From Acidimicrobiaceae bacterium (GTDB lineage: Bacteria; Actinomycetota; Acidimicrobiia; Acidimicrobiales; Poriferisodalaceae), in NCBI GenBank assembly GCA_026713105.1, contig JAPOPC010000015.1, positions 1 through 63,311 on the forward strand: a stretch of 63,311 bases of DNA, given 5' to 3'. Below the pieces are notes generated by a model, which saw only the letters and a list, made by a program, of their open reading frames with translations, searched no databases and was not told where the DNA came from. The position numbers were made by a program, and so were the translations under genes. Each line of letters opens with the position of its first letter. Position 1 is the stretch's first letter. Of the stretch, positions 17,251-25,688 are shown piece by piece.

Positions 17251-17365
17251 GAGACACAGATGCCAAAGCCGGGGAGGCGGCAGGAGACTCGGCGACGTTG
17301 CGACCTGCCGGATCGCGGGAGCCGAGGCTCATGCCGCCTCCCCAGCGGGCGCAAGAGGTGCGCCC
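17251..17365. repeat. Hairpin-forming dispersed repeat, copy 1
   Basis: The arms 17271-17293 and 17321-17343 are reverse complements over 23 bp with two mismatches and a 27-nt loop; the outer 12 bp (GGGGAGGCGGCA) are perfect. Similarity to copy 2 at 62233-62410 extends beyond the arms on both sides (ACACAGATG on the left, AGCGGGCGCA on the right). This copy fills the gap between the DM13 gene and the HpaB-type gene, both on the minus strand. It is too long and too conserved in its flanks for a plain terminator. Confidence 0.7.
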
Positions 17366-17376
17366 CCTGCAAGGCG

Positions 17377-18219
17377 TCAGTTCATAGGCACAAGCTCAGC
17401 AGTACCAAAGACCACACGAAAACGAACGCACCAAACCGAAACGGTGCTGTACCGGTCAAGGTCCACATCGTCGGGAATCACATAGTTCTGCGCCCCGATG
17501 TTGCCCTTCAGGTCGCCCAAGTCGATGAAATCGTCCACAAGATTGCCGACCGAGGCGTCCGGACCCGCAGAGTGCAGGTACACGTTCAGATCGGGGCCGT
17601 TGTCGGTGGCGAAGTCGTCATCGAACCGCAGGAAGGTCTGCGTGCCGTCGGTCAGCACCACCGCAGTGCCGACGGCTGGATGCGACCGGGGCCCGAAGCT
17701 CCCCACAGACGCGACCCGCACGCCGCCGTCAGCCATCTCCTCGGCCGCCGCCATCGTCTCGGCCTGCTCCTGCTCCCGCTCGGCGGCGAGCTGCGCAGCC
17801 TCGTCAGGGCCCATCATCTGCTCCTCAGCAGCTTCCAACTGGGCGATCTCTTCCAGCATCGGGTTCAGATCCCCGTACATCTCGCCCATCGCCTCGTCCG
17901 AGCCGTCGGCCATTGCGTCGGTGCGCATGCGGTCCGCTTCAGATTCGAGCTCCGAGCGTCGCTCGGCGAGCGCTGCCCGGCCATCAGAACCGCCACTGGC
18001 CACTGCCGCGCTGATGAGCTCGTCGATGTCGGTATCGCCAAGATCGGCGGCGAACTCCGGAGCTTCCTCGTCCACCACTTCGTCCACGAAGATCAGGTGG
18101 ACCCCGAACACAACGAAGGCCAGGTAGAGGACCACCGCCGAAGCAACGCCGAGGCCTAACGCCGCCGCCCATCGGCCGCCCGTGGTCCGGGGGATCAACT
18201 TGCCGAGCATCCGTTTCAT
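17377..18219 (-). CDS. Membrane-anchored DM13-domain protein
   Basis: 280 residues. One N-terminal membrane helix (about residues 18-42, LGVASAVVLYLAFVVFGVHL) is followed by an acidic helical, probably coiled-coil segment rich in Glu/Ala/Met (about 60-165) and then a DM13 domain (about 165-280) ending in YSTVSVWCVRFRVVFGTAEL with the conserved Cys. DM13 domains occur in extracellular proteins and are thought to take part in redox reactions through that Cys. A DsbB-type disulfide-forming protein is encoded immediately upstream on the same strand, which fits an extracytoplasmic redox role. Confidence 0.82.
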   Translation of the reverse strand: MKRMLGKLIPRTTGGRWAAALGLGVASAVVLYLAFVVFGVHLIFVDEVVDEEAPEFAADLGDTDIDELISAAVASGGSDGRAALAERRSELESEADRMRTDAMADGSDEAMGEMYGDLNPMLEEIAQLEAAEEQMMGPDEAAQLAAEREQEQAETMAAAEEMADGGVRVASVGSFGPRSHPAVGTAVVLTDGTQTFLRFDDDFATDNGPDLNVYLHSAGPDASVGNLVDDFIDLGDLKGNIGAQNYVIPDDVDLDRYSTVSVWCVRFRVVFGTAELVPMN

Positions 18220-18289
18220 TGCTCGGTCACGTTCTTGTTCATGGCCATAACCGTAGGAGCCAGCCTCGCCGTCTCATAGTCAAGAGCGC

Positions 18290-18307
18290 TGATTCGGCGC
18301 CGAATCA
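18290..18307. promoter_or_regulatory. Perfect 18-bp palindrome
   Basis: TGATTCGGCGCCGAATCA is a perfect palindrome directly after the dsbB-like stop and about 70 bp upstream of the DM13 start. With no loop it suits a dimeric repressor or activator site better than an RNA hairpin. The binding protein is unknown. Confidence 0.45.
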
Positions 18308-18823
18308 TCACGACCGCCGACGTGCCAGATTCAGCAGCACCCCCGCCAGCACGAACACGCTGCCCGCCATGTACGGGATCGACACGAACCCGAACTCCCA
18401 CGCGTACCGCACGGCACACGGGCTGGTGATGCTGCATGCCGTGGCGCCTTCGAGATCGGGGAAGTGCTGCAGCAGGTAGTGCCACGTCGACATCGCAGCG
18501 CCCGCCACGCACATCGGCAGCCCGTAGCGCCACACCCCCCGGTCACGGACGAACGCCCCAATCACCAGCACCAGCGCGAGCGGGTACATCGCGATGCGCT
18601 GGAACCAGCACCAGCGGCAAGGCTCGAGATGGGCGATCTCGGACAGGTACAGCGAGCCCAGCGTCGCCCCAACGGCCAACACAGCCGCAATGCCCGCCAG
18701 CGTCGAGGCACCCCCGAAGCGCGAACCCGCACGCCTGCCGCCCCGCCACAGCACCAGGACCGTCGCCGCATTGCAGCCCAGCGCGCACACGGCGAACAGC
18801 TGCAGCATCTGGCTCAACGACAC
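18308..18823 (-). CDS. DsbB-family disulfide bond formation protein
   Basis: Four-helix membrane protein of 171 residues that reoxidises a thiol oxidase using quinone. The first redox pair is Cys69/Cys72 in EPCRWCWFQR, and the second is Cys130/Cys136 in ACSITSPC, followed by AWEFGFVSIPYMA. This arrangement is that of DsbB/BdbC. No DsbA partner is in the window. It lies upstream of the DM13 gene in the same direction, separated by a palindrome. Confidence 0.9.
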   Translation of the reverse strand: MSLSQMLQLFAVCALGCNAATVLVLWRGGRRAGSRFGGASTLAGIAAVLAVGATLGSLYLSEIAHLEPCRWCWFQRIAMYPLALVLVIGAFVRDRGVWRYGLPMCVAGAAMSTWHYLLQHFPDLEGATACSITSPCAVRYAWEFGFVSIPYMAGSVFVLAGVLLNLARRRS

Positions 18824-18887
18824 AGGTGCTCAGCGTGCCATACAGCCGTGCGCGGCACCAGTAGCAAGACCCGAAGACTTGTGACGG

Positions 18888-20501
18888 TTACCGCGGTGCC
18901 TGATCTGGTTTCCCGATGGGGATCCACAGCGACGCAAACGCCACAATCGCCGAGACCAAGAAGAACACCAGCCCGTGCTGGTAGTAGACGAGCGAGCTCG
19001 ACTCGTCCTTCAGCAGAGCAAACAGGCCTGCAATGCCGATCGCCGAGGCCGCATACCGCAGCGTGTTGAACAGCCCGCTGATCTCGCCGAAGTACGACTC
19101 GTCCACCCAGGCCAGCGCCACGCTGTTGAGCAACGGCACGCACATTCCCCAGCCCAGCCCGAACAGCGCAATCGTGGGCGCCATCTCACGCAGATAGTCG
19201 GCCTCGGGCCCCAGCCGGATGACCTGCCATCCGATGGCCACGATCTGAATGGCGGCACCGGTGCGGCACAGGGCCATCGCGTTCCAGCGCTCCCCGAGCC
19301 GGCTGAAGAACACCGTGGACGCGCCGGCCACGATCGGTCCGACCGTGACGCCCAGCCCGACCTGGTTCTCGGAGTAGTCCCAGAAGTTGAACATGAACAG
19401 CGGCCAGATCAACCAGATCGATTGCGAGGAGATGCCCACCAGGAAGTTGGCCAGCTGCGTTACCCACACGCCGCGTCGCCCCAACAGGTGCAGGTTGAGC
19501 AGCGGCTCGGGATGGCGCAGCGAATTGACGACGAACCAGGCGAACGCCCCCACCCCCACGGCCGCAACGGCAAGCGTGACCGGCGATGTCCAGCCCCACA
19601 CCCGGCCGCCCTGCATGATCGCCGTGACCAAGGCGGCCAGCCCGATGGTGCCCGCAGCCGCGCCGGTGACGTCGAGCCGGTGCGATGTCTCGGGGGGCGG
19701 CAGCTCGGTCAGCACACGCCACGCCGCAACGAGCATCACCAGCGCGACCGGGGCGCTGATGAAGTACAGGACGCGCCAGCCCAGCGTTCCCAGCAGGAAT
19801 GCCGACAGTCCGGGCGCGATGCCCGCAGCCAGCGGACCCGCAGCGGACCACAGCCCTACAGCGGTGGTGCGCCTCGACGCGGGAAACAGCGGCAGGACCA
19901 GGCTGAGAGAGGCGGGCAGGATCGCCGCGCCGCCCAGCGCCTGCATGACCCGCGCCAAGTTGAGCGTCCACACCGTGGGTGCCAGCGCGGAGGCGACCGC
20001 CGACAGCGCGAACAGCACAAGCCCCAACTGGAAGATGAACTTGCGCCCGATGCGGTCGGCCAGCCGGCCCGCAAGCGGCAGGAATGCGGCGGTGCCGATC
20101 ATGAATCCGGCGATGCCCCACCCCACATCGGCTGCGGTGGCGCCGGCGAAGCTGCCCTGGATCGCATCCAGGGCGATATTGGTGGCCGTGCTGTTGAAGC
20201 CGACCAAGACCGTGCCCAGCGAGGCCACCATGAGCGCCCGCCAGGCCCGACCCGACACCTGCTCTCGCGCACCCGGACGGCTCGGAGGCACAACTCGACT
20301 CGCGGCGGGTTCTGGCGGGGGCGCGACGGCCGAAGCGTTGCGCCGCCCGGCGTCGACGTCGCCGACCCCATCGCGGCGCTGGATCAGCGGGGGGCCGTCC
20401 CCGACCGGGGCCGCCGTCCCTCGCTGGGAGTCCGTGCTGACGGGCGGCACCGGCGGAACCCGCGAAGGGTCAACCCCGCTGAGGTCGACCTCGTTCCGCA
20501 T
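18888..20501 (-). CDS. MFS drug exporter, DHA2 (14-helix) type
   Basis: Proton-driven efflux permease. A Pro/Ser-rich cytoplasmic N-terminus of about 90 residues precedes the membrane part, which begins near RALMVASLGTVLVGFNSTAT. The DHA loop motif is GRLADRIGRKFIFQ, and motif C-like Gly/Pro spacing appears in SAAGPLAAGIAPGLSAFLLG. The helix number fits the 14-helix EmrB/QacA class. ATG 20501 is taken; GTG 20507 adds two residues. No regulator gene is adjacent, and the exported compound cannot be told. Confidence 0.88.
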   Translation of the reverse strand: MRNEVDLSGVDPSRVPPVPPVSTDSQRGTAAPVGDGPPLIQRRDGVGDVDAGRRNASAVAPPPEPAASRVVPPSRPGAREQVSGRAWRALMVASLGTVLVGFNSTATNIALDAIQGSFAGATAADVGWGIAGFMIGTAAFLPLAGRLADRIGRKFIFQLGLVLFALSAVASALAPTVWTLNLARVMQALGGAAILPASLSLVLPLFPASRRTTAVGLWSAAGPLAAGIAPGLSAFLLGTLGWRVLYFISAPVALVMLVAAWRVLTELPPPETSHRLDVTGAAAGTIGLAALVTAIMQGGRVWGWTSPVTLAVAAVGVGAFAWFVVNSLRHPEPLLNLHLLGRRGVWVTQLANFLVGISSQSIWLIWPLFMFNFWDYSENQVGLGVTVGPIVAGASTVFFSRLGERWNAMALCRTGAAIQIVAIGWQVIRLGPEADYLREMAPTIALFGLGWGMCVPLLNSVALAWVDESYFGEISGLFNTLRYAASAIGIAGLFALLKDESSSLVYYQHGLVFFLVSAIVAFASLWIPIGKPDQAPR

Positions 20502-20589
20502 CCGCACAAGCGTACGGTGCAGCCCGCGCTGCCAATCGCAGAAATCGAACGGTGATTAGAGAAGCTGTCAGGCGCTGACAGCGAGGTGG

Positions 20590-21420
20590 CTACCGGCCGT
20601 GGAACACCGGCTCGCGCTTGTCGACGAACGCCTGCGCGGCTTCCTTGTGATCGTCGGTCTGACCGGTATGGATGTGGTGCGCGGCTTCCATGTCGAGGCA
20701 TTCGCCCATGTCGCCGTGAACCGCCCGGTTCAGGTTCTCCTTCATGTACCGGTAGGCCACCGTGGGCCCGTTGGCCAGCCGCCGGGCGATGGCACCCACC
20801 TCGTCCATCAGGCTGTCGGCTTCGAACACGCCGTTCACCAGTCCCAGCGACACGGCCTGGTCCATGTCGACCCGGTCCGACAGGAAATACAGCTCACGCG
20901 CCTTGGCCGACCCGATCAGGCGTGACATGAACCACGTGCCGCCGTAGTCGCCGCTGAAGCCCACCCGGGCAAACGCCGTGGTCATGACCGCGTTGGGCGC
21001 GGCGTACCGCAGGTCGCATGACAGGGCCATCGACAGGCCCGCGCCGGCTGCGGCTCCCGGCAGCGCAGCAATCGTCGGCTTGGGCATCTCGTACAGCCGT
21101 CCGGAGGTATCGCGCTGGCTGCGGCGCTGGTTGTGCACCCGGGCGTCGTACTGCAGCGGGCTGCCGCCGCCCTCGCCGCCGGCCGCGGCCATGCCCTTCA
21201 CATCGCCGCCGGCGCAGAAGGCGCCGCCCGCTCCGGTCAGCACCAGCGCCCCCACGTCGGAAGCCACCTCGGCATCGGCGATCGCAGCGACGAGCCCCTC
21301 CATCATCGGCGTGGACATCGCGTTGCGGCGCTCGGGGCGGTTCAGCGTGATCGTCATCACGCCGTCGCTGATGTCGACGAGTATGTCGTCGGTCCCAGTA
21401 TCGAAGACCCGGTCAGCCAT
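20590..21420 (-). CDS. Enoyl-CoA hydratase/isomerase family protein
   Basis: Crotonase-fold enzyme of 276 residues. The oxyanion-hole motifs GAGGAFCAGGDVKGM and AALPGAAAGAGLSMAL are present, and the second acidic position lies in FARVGFSGDYGGTWFM. GGAGT lies about 8 nt before the ATG. It could hydrate enoyl-CoA or catalyse another crotonase reaction; the RVGFSGDYGG stretch is more like the broad 'enoyl-CoA hydratase-related' subgroup than the beta-oxidation core enzyme. It stands alone but belongs to the same strand block as a 3-hydroxyacyl-CoA dehydrogenase gene. Confidence 0.88.
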   Translation of the reverse strand: MADRVFDTGTDDILVDISDGVMTITLNRPERRNAMSTPMMEGLVAAIADAEVASDVGALVLTGAGGAFCAGGDVKGMAAAGGEGGGSPLQYDARVHNQRRSQRDTSGRLYEMPKPTIAALPGAAAGAGLSMALSCDLRYAAPNAVMTTAFARVGFSGDYGGTWFMSRLIGSAKARELYFLSDRVDMDQAVSLGLVNGVFEADSLMDEVGAIARRLANGPTVAYRYMKENLNRAVHGDMGECLDMEAAHHIHTGQTDDHKEAAQAFVDKREPVFHGR

Positions 21421-21552
21421 CTCTGTACTCCTTGTTCGGTCTGATCGCCAGTGCGGGCGGCGCCGGTTCGGCCAGTCGCCGGCCCAACCAGCCTCCGCAG
21501 TATCGCGGACGGGTGCAACACGCGCAGGGCTGCAGAACTGGCTGCGCCAGGA

Positions 21553-23262
21553 CTAGCCCTCGGTGTCGTCGGGAACGAACGAACCGAGCACCAGCTCGAC
21601 CGTGCGGACGCTTCCGTCGAGACCGATCACCTTCATCTCGACTCGATCACCGGGCAGCAGCGCCAAGATCTCCACGACGAGGTCGTTGCTCGTGCGGATC
21701 TCCGCGCCTTCGAATTCGATGATCACGTCACCCGCCTCGATGCCCGCCCGTTCGGCGGCCTCGCCAGGGTCGAGGCCCACAACCAGCGCGCCGTAGGTGA
21801 CCTCCGGCGGCATGTCGATGTCGGGCAGCTCATCGTCAGGATCAGGGCCTGGCTCCACGGTCTCGGGACCGATGTCGCCGAGTCCGCCGCCCGGCCCGAG
21901 GTCGTCAGACTCGTCGGGGGTCTCGCGAGCGGCAATGAAGTCTTCGACCGACGTGACGCGCACACCCAGGTAGGCCTTGGCCTGCACCACGCCCTCGAGC
22001 AGTTGGTCAATGATCGGGCGGGCGTTATCGATGGAGATGGCGTAGCCGATCCCCTCCGCGAAGCCGCCACGGATAGCGGTGTTCACGCCGATGACCTCGC
22101 CGGCTGCATTCACGAGCGGCCCGCCGGAGTTGCCGGGGTTGATCGCCGCGTCTGTCTGGATGAGCCGCACCAGCCGGTGGCCGTCGGGGAAGTCGATGAC
22201 GCGATCGAGGCCCGACACGATGCCGGCCGTCACCGTGGGCTCGCCGTCGATGTCGAAAGCGTTGCCGATCGCGATTACCTCGTCCCCGACCTCCACGCCC
22301 TCGGTGGAACCGAGGCGGGCCGTCGGCAGCCCACCGCGGTCAACCTTCAGCACGGCGAGATCGCGGGTCGGGTCGCTGGCGACGACCTCAGCGGGCACGA
22401 GCTCGCCTCCGAACAGCCGGACATGCACCGTCTCGGCATCACGGACCACATGCTCGTTGGTGACGATGTGACCGTCGGCCGCCACCACGAAGCCCGAGCC
22501 GCCGCCGTCTGGGCTCTCAGCGGTCACGACCTTCACGATGACTACGGATTCCTGGACCGCCTCAAGGACGGCCTTGACGTTGATGCCTTCGATCCGGCTG
22601 CCCAGCGGCGCCCCGGGCTGGCCCAGCTCGCCGGTGAGCATCTGCGCCCAGATGTCGGCAAGGAGGGTGGGATCGAGGTCGACCGTTCCGTCCGCTGACA
22701 ACGCACCGCCATTGCTCGGCGAGGCAGAGTCGCCAGAACCGGGGACACCGAACAGGTTCGAGTTGGCGAGCACCTGGCTCCAGAAGTCGGCGTCGCCGGT
22801 GGACCCTTCCGGTGGCAACACGTCCGGGGTCCCGCCGTCGTCAGCCTCGACCGCGTCGTCAGCACCCGACCGCTCGGCGCTGGGCGGCGCCTCGGCCGCC
22901 TCGTCGACACCCGTCGGTCCGCTGTCGTCGCCGCCGAGAACGATGACCAGGATCAACCCAGCCACCAGCGCGCCGGCCATCGCGCCGACCGCAGCAGCCA
23001 CGCCGGCCAGCAAGCAGCCGGGTCGAGACCGCTGCAGATCGTCGACGCCACGCGCGGAAGACGGTGCCTGCGAAGGCACAGCCGGCTGGGGAACCGTCGA
23101 CTGCGCTGTGAGCACTTCGGGTGCCGGCTCGCCGCCCGGTTGCGCCTCAAGCACTGCGGACACCGGCGATGGCTCTGTGCCGACGTCGGGCGCGGCACCG
23201 AGCTGTGTCTCGACGCTCGATCCCCGCAGCGGCGGCGGGCTGGCCGAGTACGGGAAGAACAT
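21553..23262 (-). CDS. Membrane-anchored HtrA/DegP-type serine protease
   Basis: 569 residues: a cytoplasmic Pro/Ala-rich N-terminus, one membrane helix at about 83-109, an acidic linker, a trypsin-like domain with the catalytic triad His271 (TNEHVV), Asp301 (RDLAVLKV) and Ser379 (GNSGGPL), and a C-terminal PDZ domain at about 440-560 (GLDPGEAAERAGIEAGDVII, LLPGDRVEMKVI). This is the actinobacterial HtrA layout, with the protease on the outer face. Its ATG overlaps the stop of the phosphotransferase gene by one base (TGATG), an unusual partner for an envelope protease. The linker insert between 110 and 230 is long. Confidence 0.92.
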   Translation of the reverse strand: MFFPYSASPPPLRGSSVETQLGAAPDVGTEPSPVSAVLEAQPGGEPAPEVLTAQSTVPQPAVPSQAPSSARGVDDLQRSRPGCLLAGVAAAVGAMAGALVAGLILVIVLGGDDSGPTGVDEAAEAPPSAERSGADDAVEADDGGTPDVLPPEGSTGDADFWSQVLANSNLFGVPGSGDSASPSNGGALSADGTVDLDPTLLADIWAQMLTGELGQPGAPLGSRIEGINVKAVLEAVQESVVIVKVVTAESPDGGGSGFVVAADGHIVTNEHVVRDAETVHVRLFGGELVPAEVVASDPTRDLAVLKVDRGGLPTARLGSTEGVEVGDEVIAIGNAFDIDGEPTVTAGIVSGLDRVIDFPDGHRLVRLIQTDAAINPGNSGGPLVNAAGEVIGVNTAIRGGFAEGIGYAISIDNARPIIDQLLEGVVQAKAYLGVRVTSVEDFIAARETPDESDDLGPGGGLGDIGPETVEPGPDPDDELPDIDMPPEVTYGALVVGLDPGEAAERAGIEAGDVIIEFEGAEIRTSNDLVVEILALLPGDRVEMKVIGLDGSVRTVELVLGSFVPDDTEG

Positions 23263-24302
23263 CAGCGAGCGGCGAGTCGCTCGGCTGCGCTCGCCGACAG
23301 GAAGTCGACCTGTTCCCGGAAGACATCAGTGTCGGTTTCCTCTGCGTCGGCCATCACGCCTCGCAAGTACCGATTCAACACACCCTCCGCTATAGCAGCC
23401 AATCGCCAGTACGAGAACGCGCGGTAGTAGTCGACTCCCGAGACATCGCGCCCCGACGCATCGGCGTACCAATCCAGCATCTCGCTGCGCGACGCAAAGC
23501 CGCCCGCCTGGGTCGGAGCCGAGGTGCCCGCCGACGGCTCGTCGGGCGACACCCAGTTGTTCATCAAGTAGCCCACGTCGGCCATCGGGTCGCCGAGCGT
23601 GCACAGCTCCCAGTCGAGCACGGCCACGATGGCCCAGTGCTCATTGGGCTTGGCACCGGAGATCATGTTGCCGAGCCGGTAGTCGCCGTGGACGATCGCC
23701 GAGCCGATCTGGGTGGGTTTGCGGGCCTCCAGCTCTGCGGCCACGTCATCCATGATCGGCAGTTCACGCGTCTTGGACTGTTCCCACTGGCGCTTCCAGC
23801 GGCGCAGCTGCCGGCCCAGGTAGTCCTCGCGCCGGCCCAGGTCGCCGAGGCCGACATCGTCGGGCTCAACAGCGTGCAAGCGAGCCAGCACGTCGGCGAC
23901 CTGCCGGCTCAGCGGGGCGCGTTCGCTCTCGGGCACCAGCGCCGACTCGTCGGCGGAGTGCAGCACCGCCCCGACCTCGTGGCTCATCACGTAGAACGGC
24001 GCCTCATTCACCTCGGGGTCGGCGCACAGCGCAATCGCGCGAGGCACCGGCACGTCGGTCTGGCCGACACCGGAGATGATCTTGTGCTCGCGGCCCATGT
24101 CGTGCGCCGTGGCCAGCACATGGCCCAGCGGCGGCCGGCGCAGCACCACCGAGGTGCCGTCGGCGCAGTGCACGCGGTAGGTCAGGTTCGAACGCCCACC
24201 CGCGATCAGCTCGAAGCGAAGCGGCTGAGCAGCCTGCGGGACGTGCTGGGCAAACCAGTCACTGACCGCCGGGGCATCGATCCCCGCTGGCACGTCCGAC
24301 AC
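23262..24302 (-). CDS. APH/ACAD10-like phosphotransferase family protein
   Basis: Kinase-like protein of 346 residues with the aminoglycoside-phosphotransferase fold: a nucleotide-binding Lys/Arg-rich strand (TSVVLRRPPLG), the catalytic loop IVHGDYRLGNM and the metal-binding VLDWELCTLGDPMADVGY. This is the subgroup found beside, or fused to, acyl-CoA dehydrogenases (ACAD10/11-like), possibly phosphorylating 4-hydroxyacyl-CoAs. GTG 24302 starts two bases after the stop of the dehydrogenase gene. The neighbouring hydroxyacyl-CoA dehydrogenase supports an acyl-CoA role rather than drug resistance. Confidence 0.87.
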   Translation of the reverse strand: MSDVPAGIDAPAVSDWFAQHVPQAAQPLRFELIAGGRSNLTYRVHCADGTSVVLRRPPLGHVLATAHDMGREHKIISGVGQTDVPVPRAIALCADPEVNEAPFYVMSHEVGAVLHSADESALVPESERAPLSRQVADVLARLHAVEPDDVGLGDLGRREDYLGRQLRRWKRQWEQSKTRELPIMDDVAAELEARKPTQIGSAIVHGDYRLGNMISGAKPNEHWAIVAVLDWELCTLGDPMADVGYLMNNWVSPDEPSAGTSAPTQAGGFASRSEMLDWYADASGRDVSGVDYYRAFSYWRLAAIAEGVLNRYLRGVMADAEETDTDVFREQVDFLSASAAERLAAR

Positions 24303-24304
24303 AT

Positions 24305-25177
24305 CTAGCCGCCGTAGGTGTAGAAGCCCCGGCCGGTCTTGCGACCCAGCAGCCCGGCGTCGCACATGCGGCTGAGCATCGGCGGCGGGGCGTAGAGCTG
24401 CTCGCGGAACTCCTCGTACAGCGACTCGGCCACCGCAAGGGTGGTATCGAGGCCGATCAGGTCGCACAGCGCCAGCGGGCCCATCGGGTGATTGCAGCCC
24501 AGCACCATGCCGGCGTCGATGTCTTCGGTGGAGGCGAAGCCCGATTCGAGCATCCGGATGGCGGACAGGATGTAGGGGATCAGCAGGGCGTTCACGACGA
24601 AGCCGGCCCGGTCCTGGGAGTCGACCACCCGCTTGCCGAGCCGTTCGGCCGCGAACGCCCGGCACCGCTGGGCGGTGTCCTCGGCGGTCAGCAGCGACGA
24701 GATGACCTCGACGAGCCCCATCACGGGCACCGGGTTGAAGAAGTGCATGCCGATGACTTGCGAGGGCCGGTCGGTCGCCATGGCCAGCTTCATGATCGGG
24801 ATGGCCGAGGTGTTGGACGCCATCACGGCGCCCGGGTCCGTCAGCACCTTCGACAGCCGGCCGAACACCTCCAGCTTGGCCGCCTCAGCCTCGACGACGG
24901 CTTCGATCACGAACTCCCGGTCGGCGAGATCGTCGAGGTCGAGACCGAACGACATGGCCCCCAGCGCAGATTCCCGCCCGGCCTCGTCGAGCTTGCCGGC
25001 GTTGAACGCCCGGTTCAAGCTCTTCTCGATGCGAGCCATGCCGGCTGCGAGCGCACCCTCGTCGACTTCGACAATCTTGACGTCGCACCCGTTGCGGGCT
25101 GCGATTTCGGCGATGCCGGACCCCATCAGGCCGCAGCCGACCACCCCTACCCGTTCAATGGAACCGTTGCTAGACAC
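24305..25177 (-). CDS. 3-hydroxybutyryl-CoA dehydrogenase
   Basis: NAD(P)-dependent oxidoreductase of about 290 residues. The Rossmann glycine motif is GVVGCGLMGSGIAEIAARNG, followed by the nucleotide-selecting VEVDEG. The His of the catalytic pair is in MHFFNPVPVMGLVEVI, and DRAGFVVNALLIPYI and NHPMGPLALCDLIGLD are typical of the C-terminal domain. The likely start is GTG 25177 (VSSNGSIERVGVVG); the open frame goes 14 codons further but is low in family-like sequence. Followed 2 nt later by the phosphotransferase gene. Likely role in fatty-acid or butyrate-type acyl-CoA conversion. Confidence 0.92.
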   Translation of the reverse strand: MSSNGSIERVGVVGCGLMGSGIAEIAARNGCDVKIVEVDEGALAAGMARIEKSLNRAFNAGKLDEAGRESALGAMSFGLDLDDLADREFVIEAVVEAEAAKLEVFGRLSKVLTDPGAVMASNTSAIPIMKLAMATDRPSQVIGMHFFNPVPVMGLVEVISSLLTAEDTAQRCRAFAAERLGKRVVDSQDRAGFVVNALLIPYILSAIRMLESGFASTEDIDAGMVLGCNHPMGPLALCDLIGLDTTLAVAESLYEEFREQLYAPPPMLSRMCDAGLLGRKTGRGFYTYGG

Positions 25178-25242
25178 GGGGGGCAATCTACCCGCCCGTG
25201 TCCGCCGGGTCCCCGGCACCCAAGCGGAGGTTCAGGAGAATC

Positions 25243-25644
25243 TCAGGCTGTCTGGCGGGATCGGTCGATGGCGCCGCGCACAGCGGCCACAACCTCGTCG
25301 GCGGTTGCGCCGGGCGTCAGCACCGCAGCCACGCCCGCCTCACGCATCGCGTCGAGGTCGCCGTCGGGCACGATGCCGCCCAGGATGACCGGGATCGACT
25401 CGGCCCCCTGCTCACGCAGGCGTTGGACGACCAGCGGCATGAGCGCCTCGTGGGCGCCCGACAGCATCGAGACCCCGATGGCGTCCACGTCCTCGTCGAT
25501 GGCGGCCGCAGCCACGCTCTCGGGAGTCTGGAACAGCCCGGTGTAGATCACCTCGAAGCCGGCATCACGCAGCATCCGCGCCACCACCTTGACCCCGCGG
25601 TCGTGCCCGTCCAGACCAAGCTTCGCAATCAGCACCCGAGACAT
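25243..25644 (-). CDS. Cobalamin-binding protein, methylmalonyl-CoA mutase C-terminal type
   Basis: 133 residues, a stand-alone B12-binding domain with the His-donor motif GLDGHDRG (DxHxxG), the Ser-containing IGVSMLSGAHEALMP and the loop VILGGIVPD. It corresponds to the small or C-terminal part of two-subunit acyl-CoA mutases, which bind adenosylcobalamin and pair with a separate substrate-binding chain. No large-subunit gene is in the window. It precedes the hydroxyacyl-CoA dehydrogenase with a 65-bp gap on the same strand, consistent with an acyl-CoA pathway. Confidence 0.9.
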   Translation of the reverse strand: MSRVLIAKLGLDGHDRGVKVVARMLRDAGFEVIYTGLFQTPESVAAAAIDEDVDAIGVSMLSGAHEALMPLVVQRLREQGAESIPVILGGIVPDGDLDAMREAGVAAVLTPGATADEVVAAVRGAIDRSRQTA

Positions 25645-25688
25645 CGCAGCGACCCTAGAGGATCAACCGAGAGATTCAGACGCCACAG

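Noticed and set aside
18975..20555. Long plus-strand open frame opposite the MFS gene
   Set aside because: Arg/Gln/His-rich antisense frame with no membrane pattern, while the minus-strand frame is a clear MFS protein.
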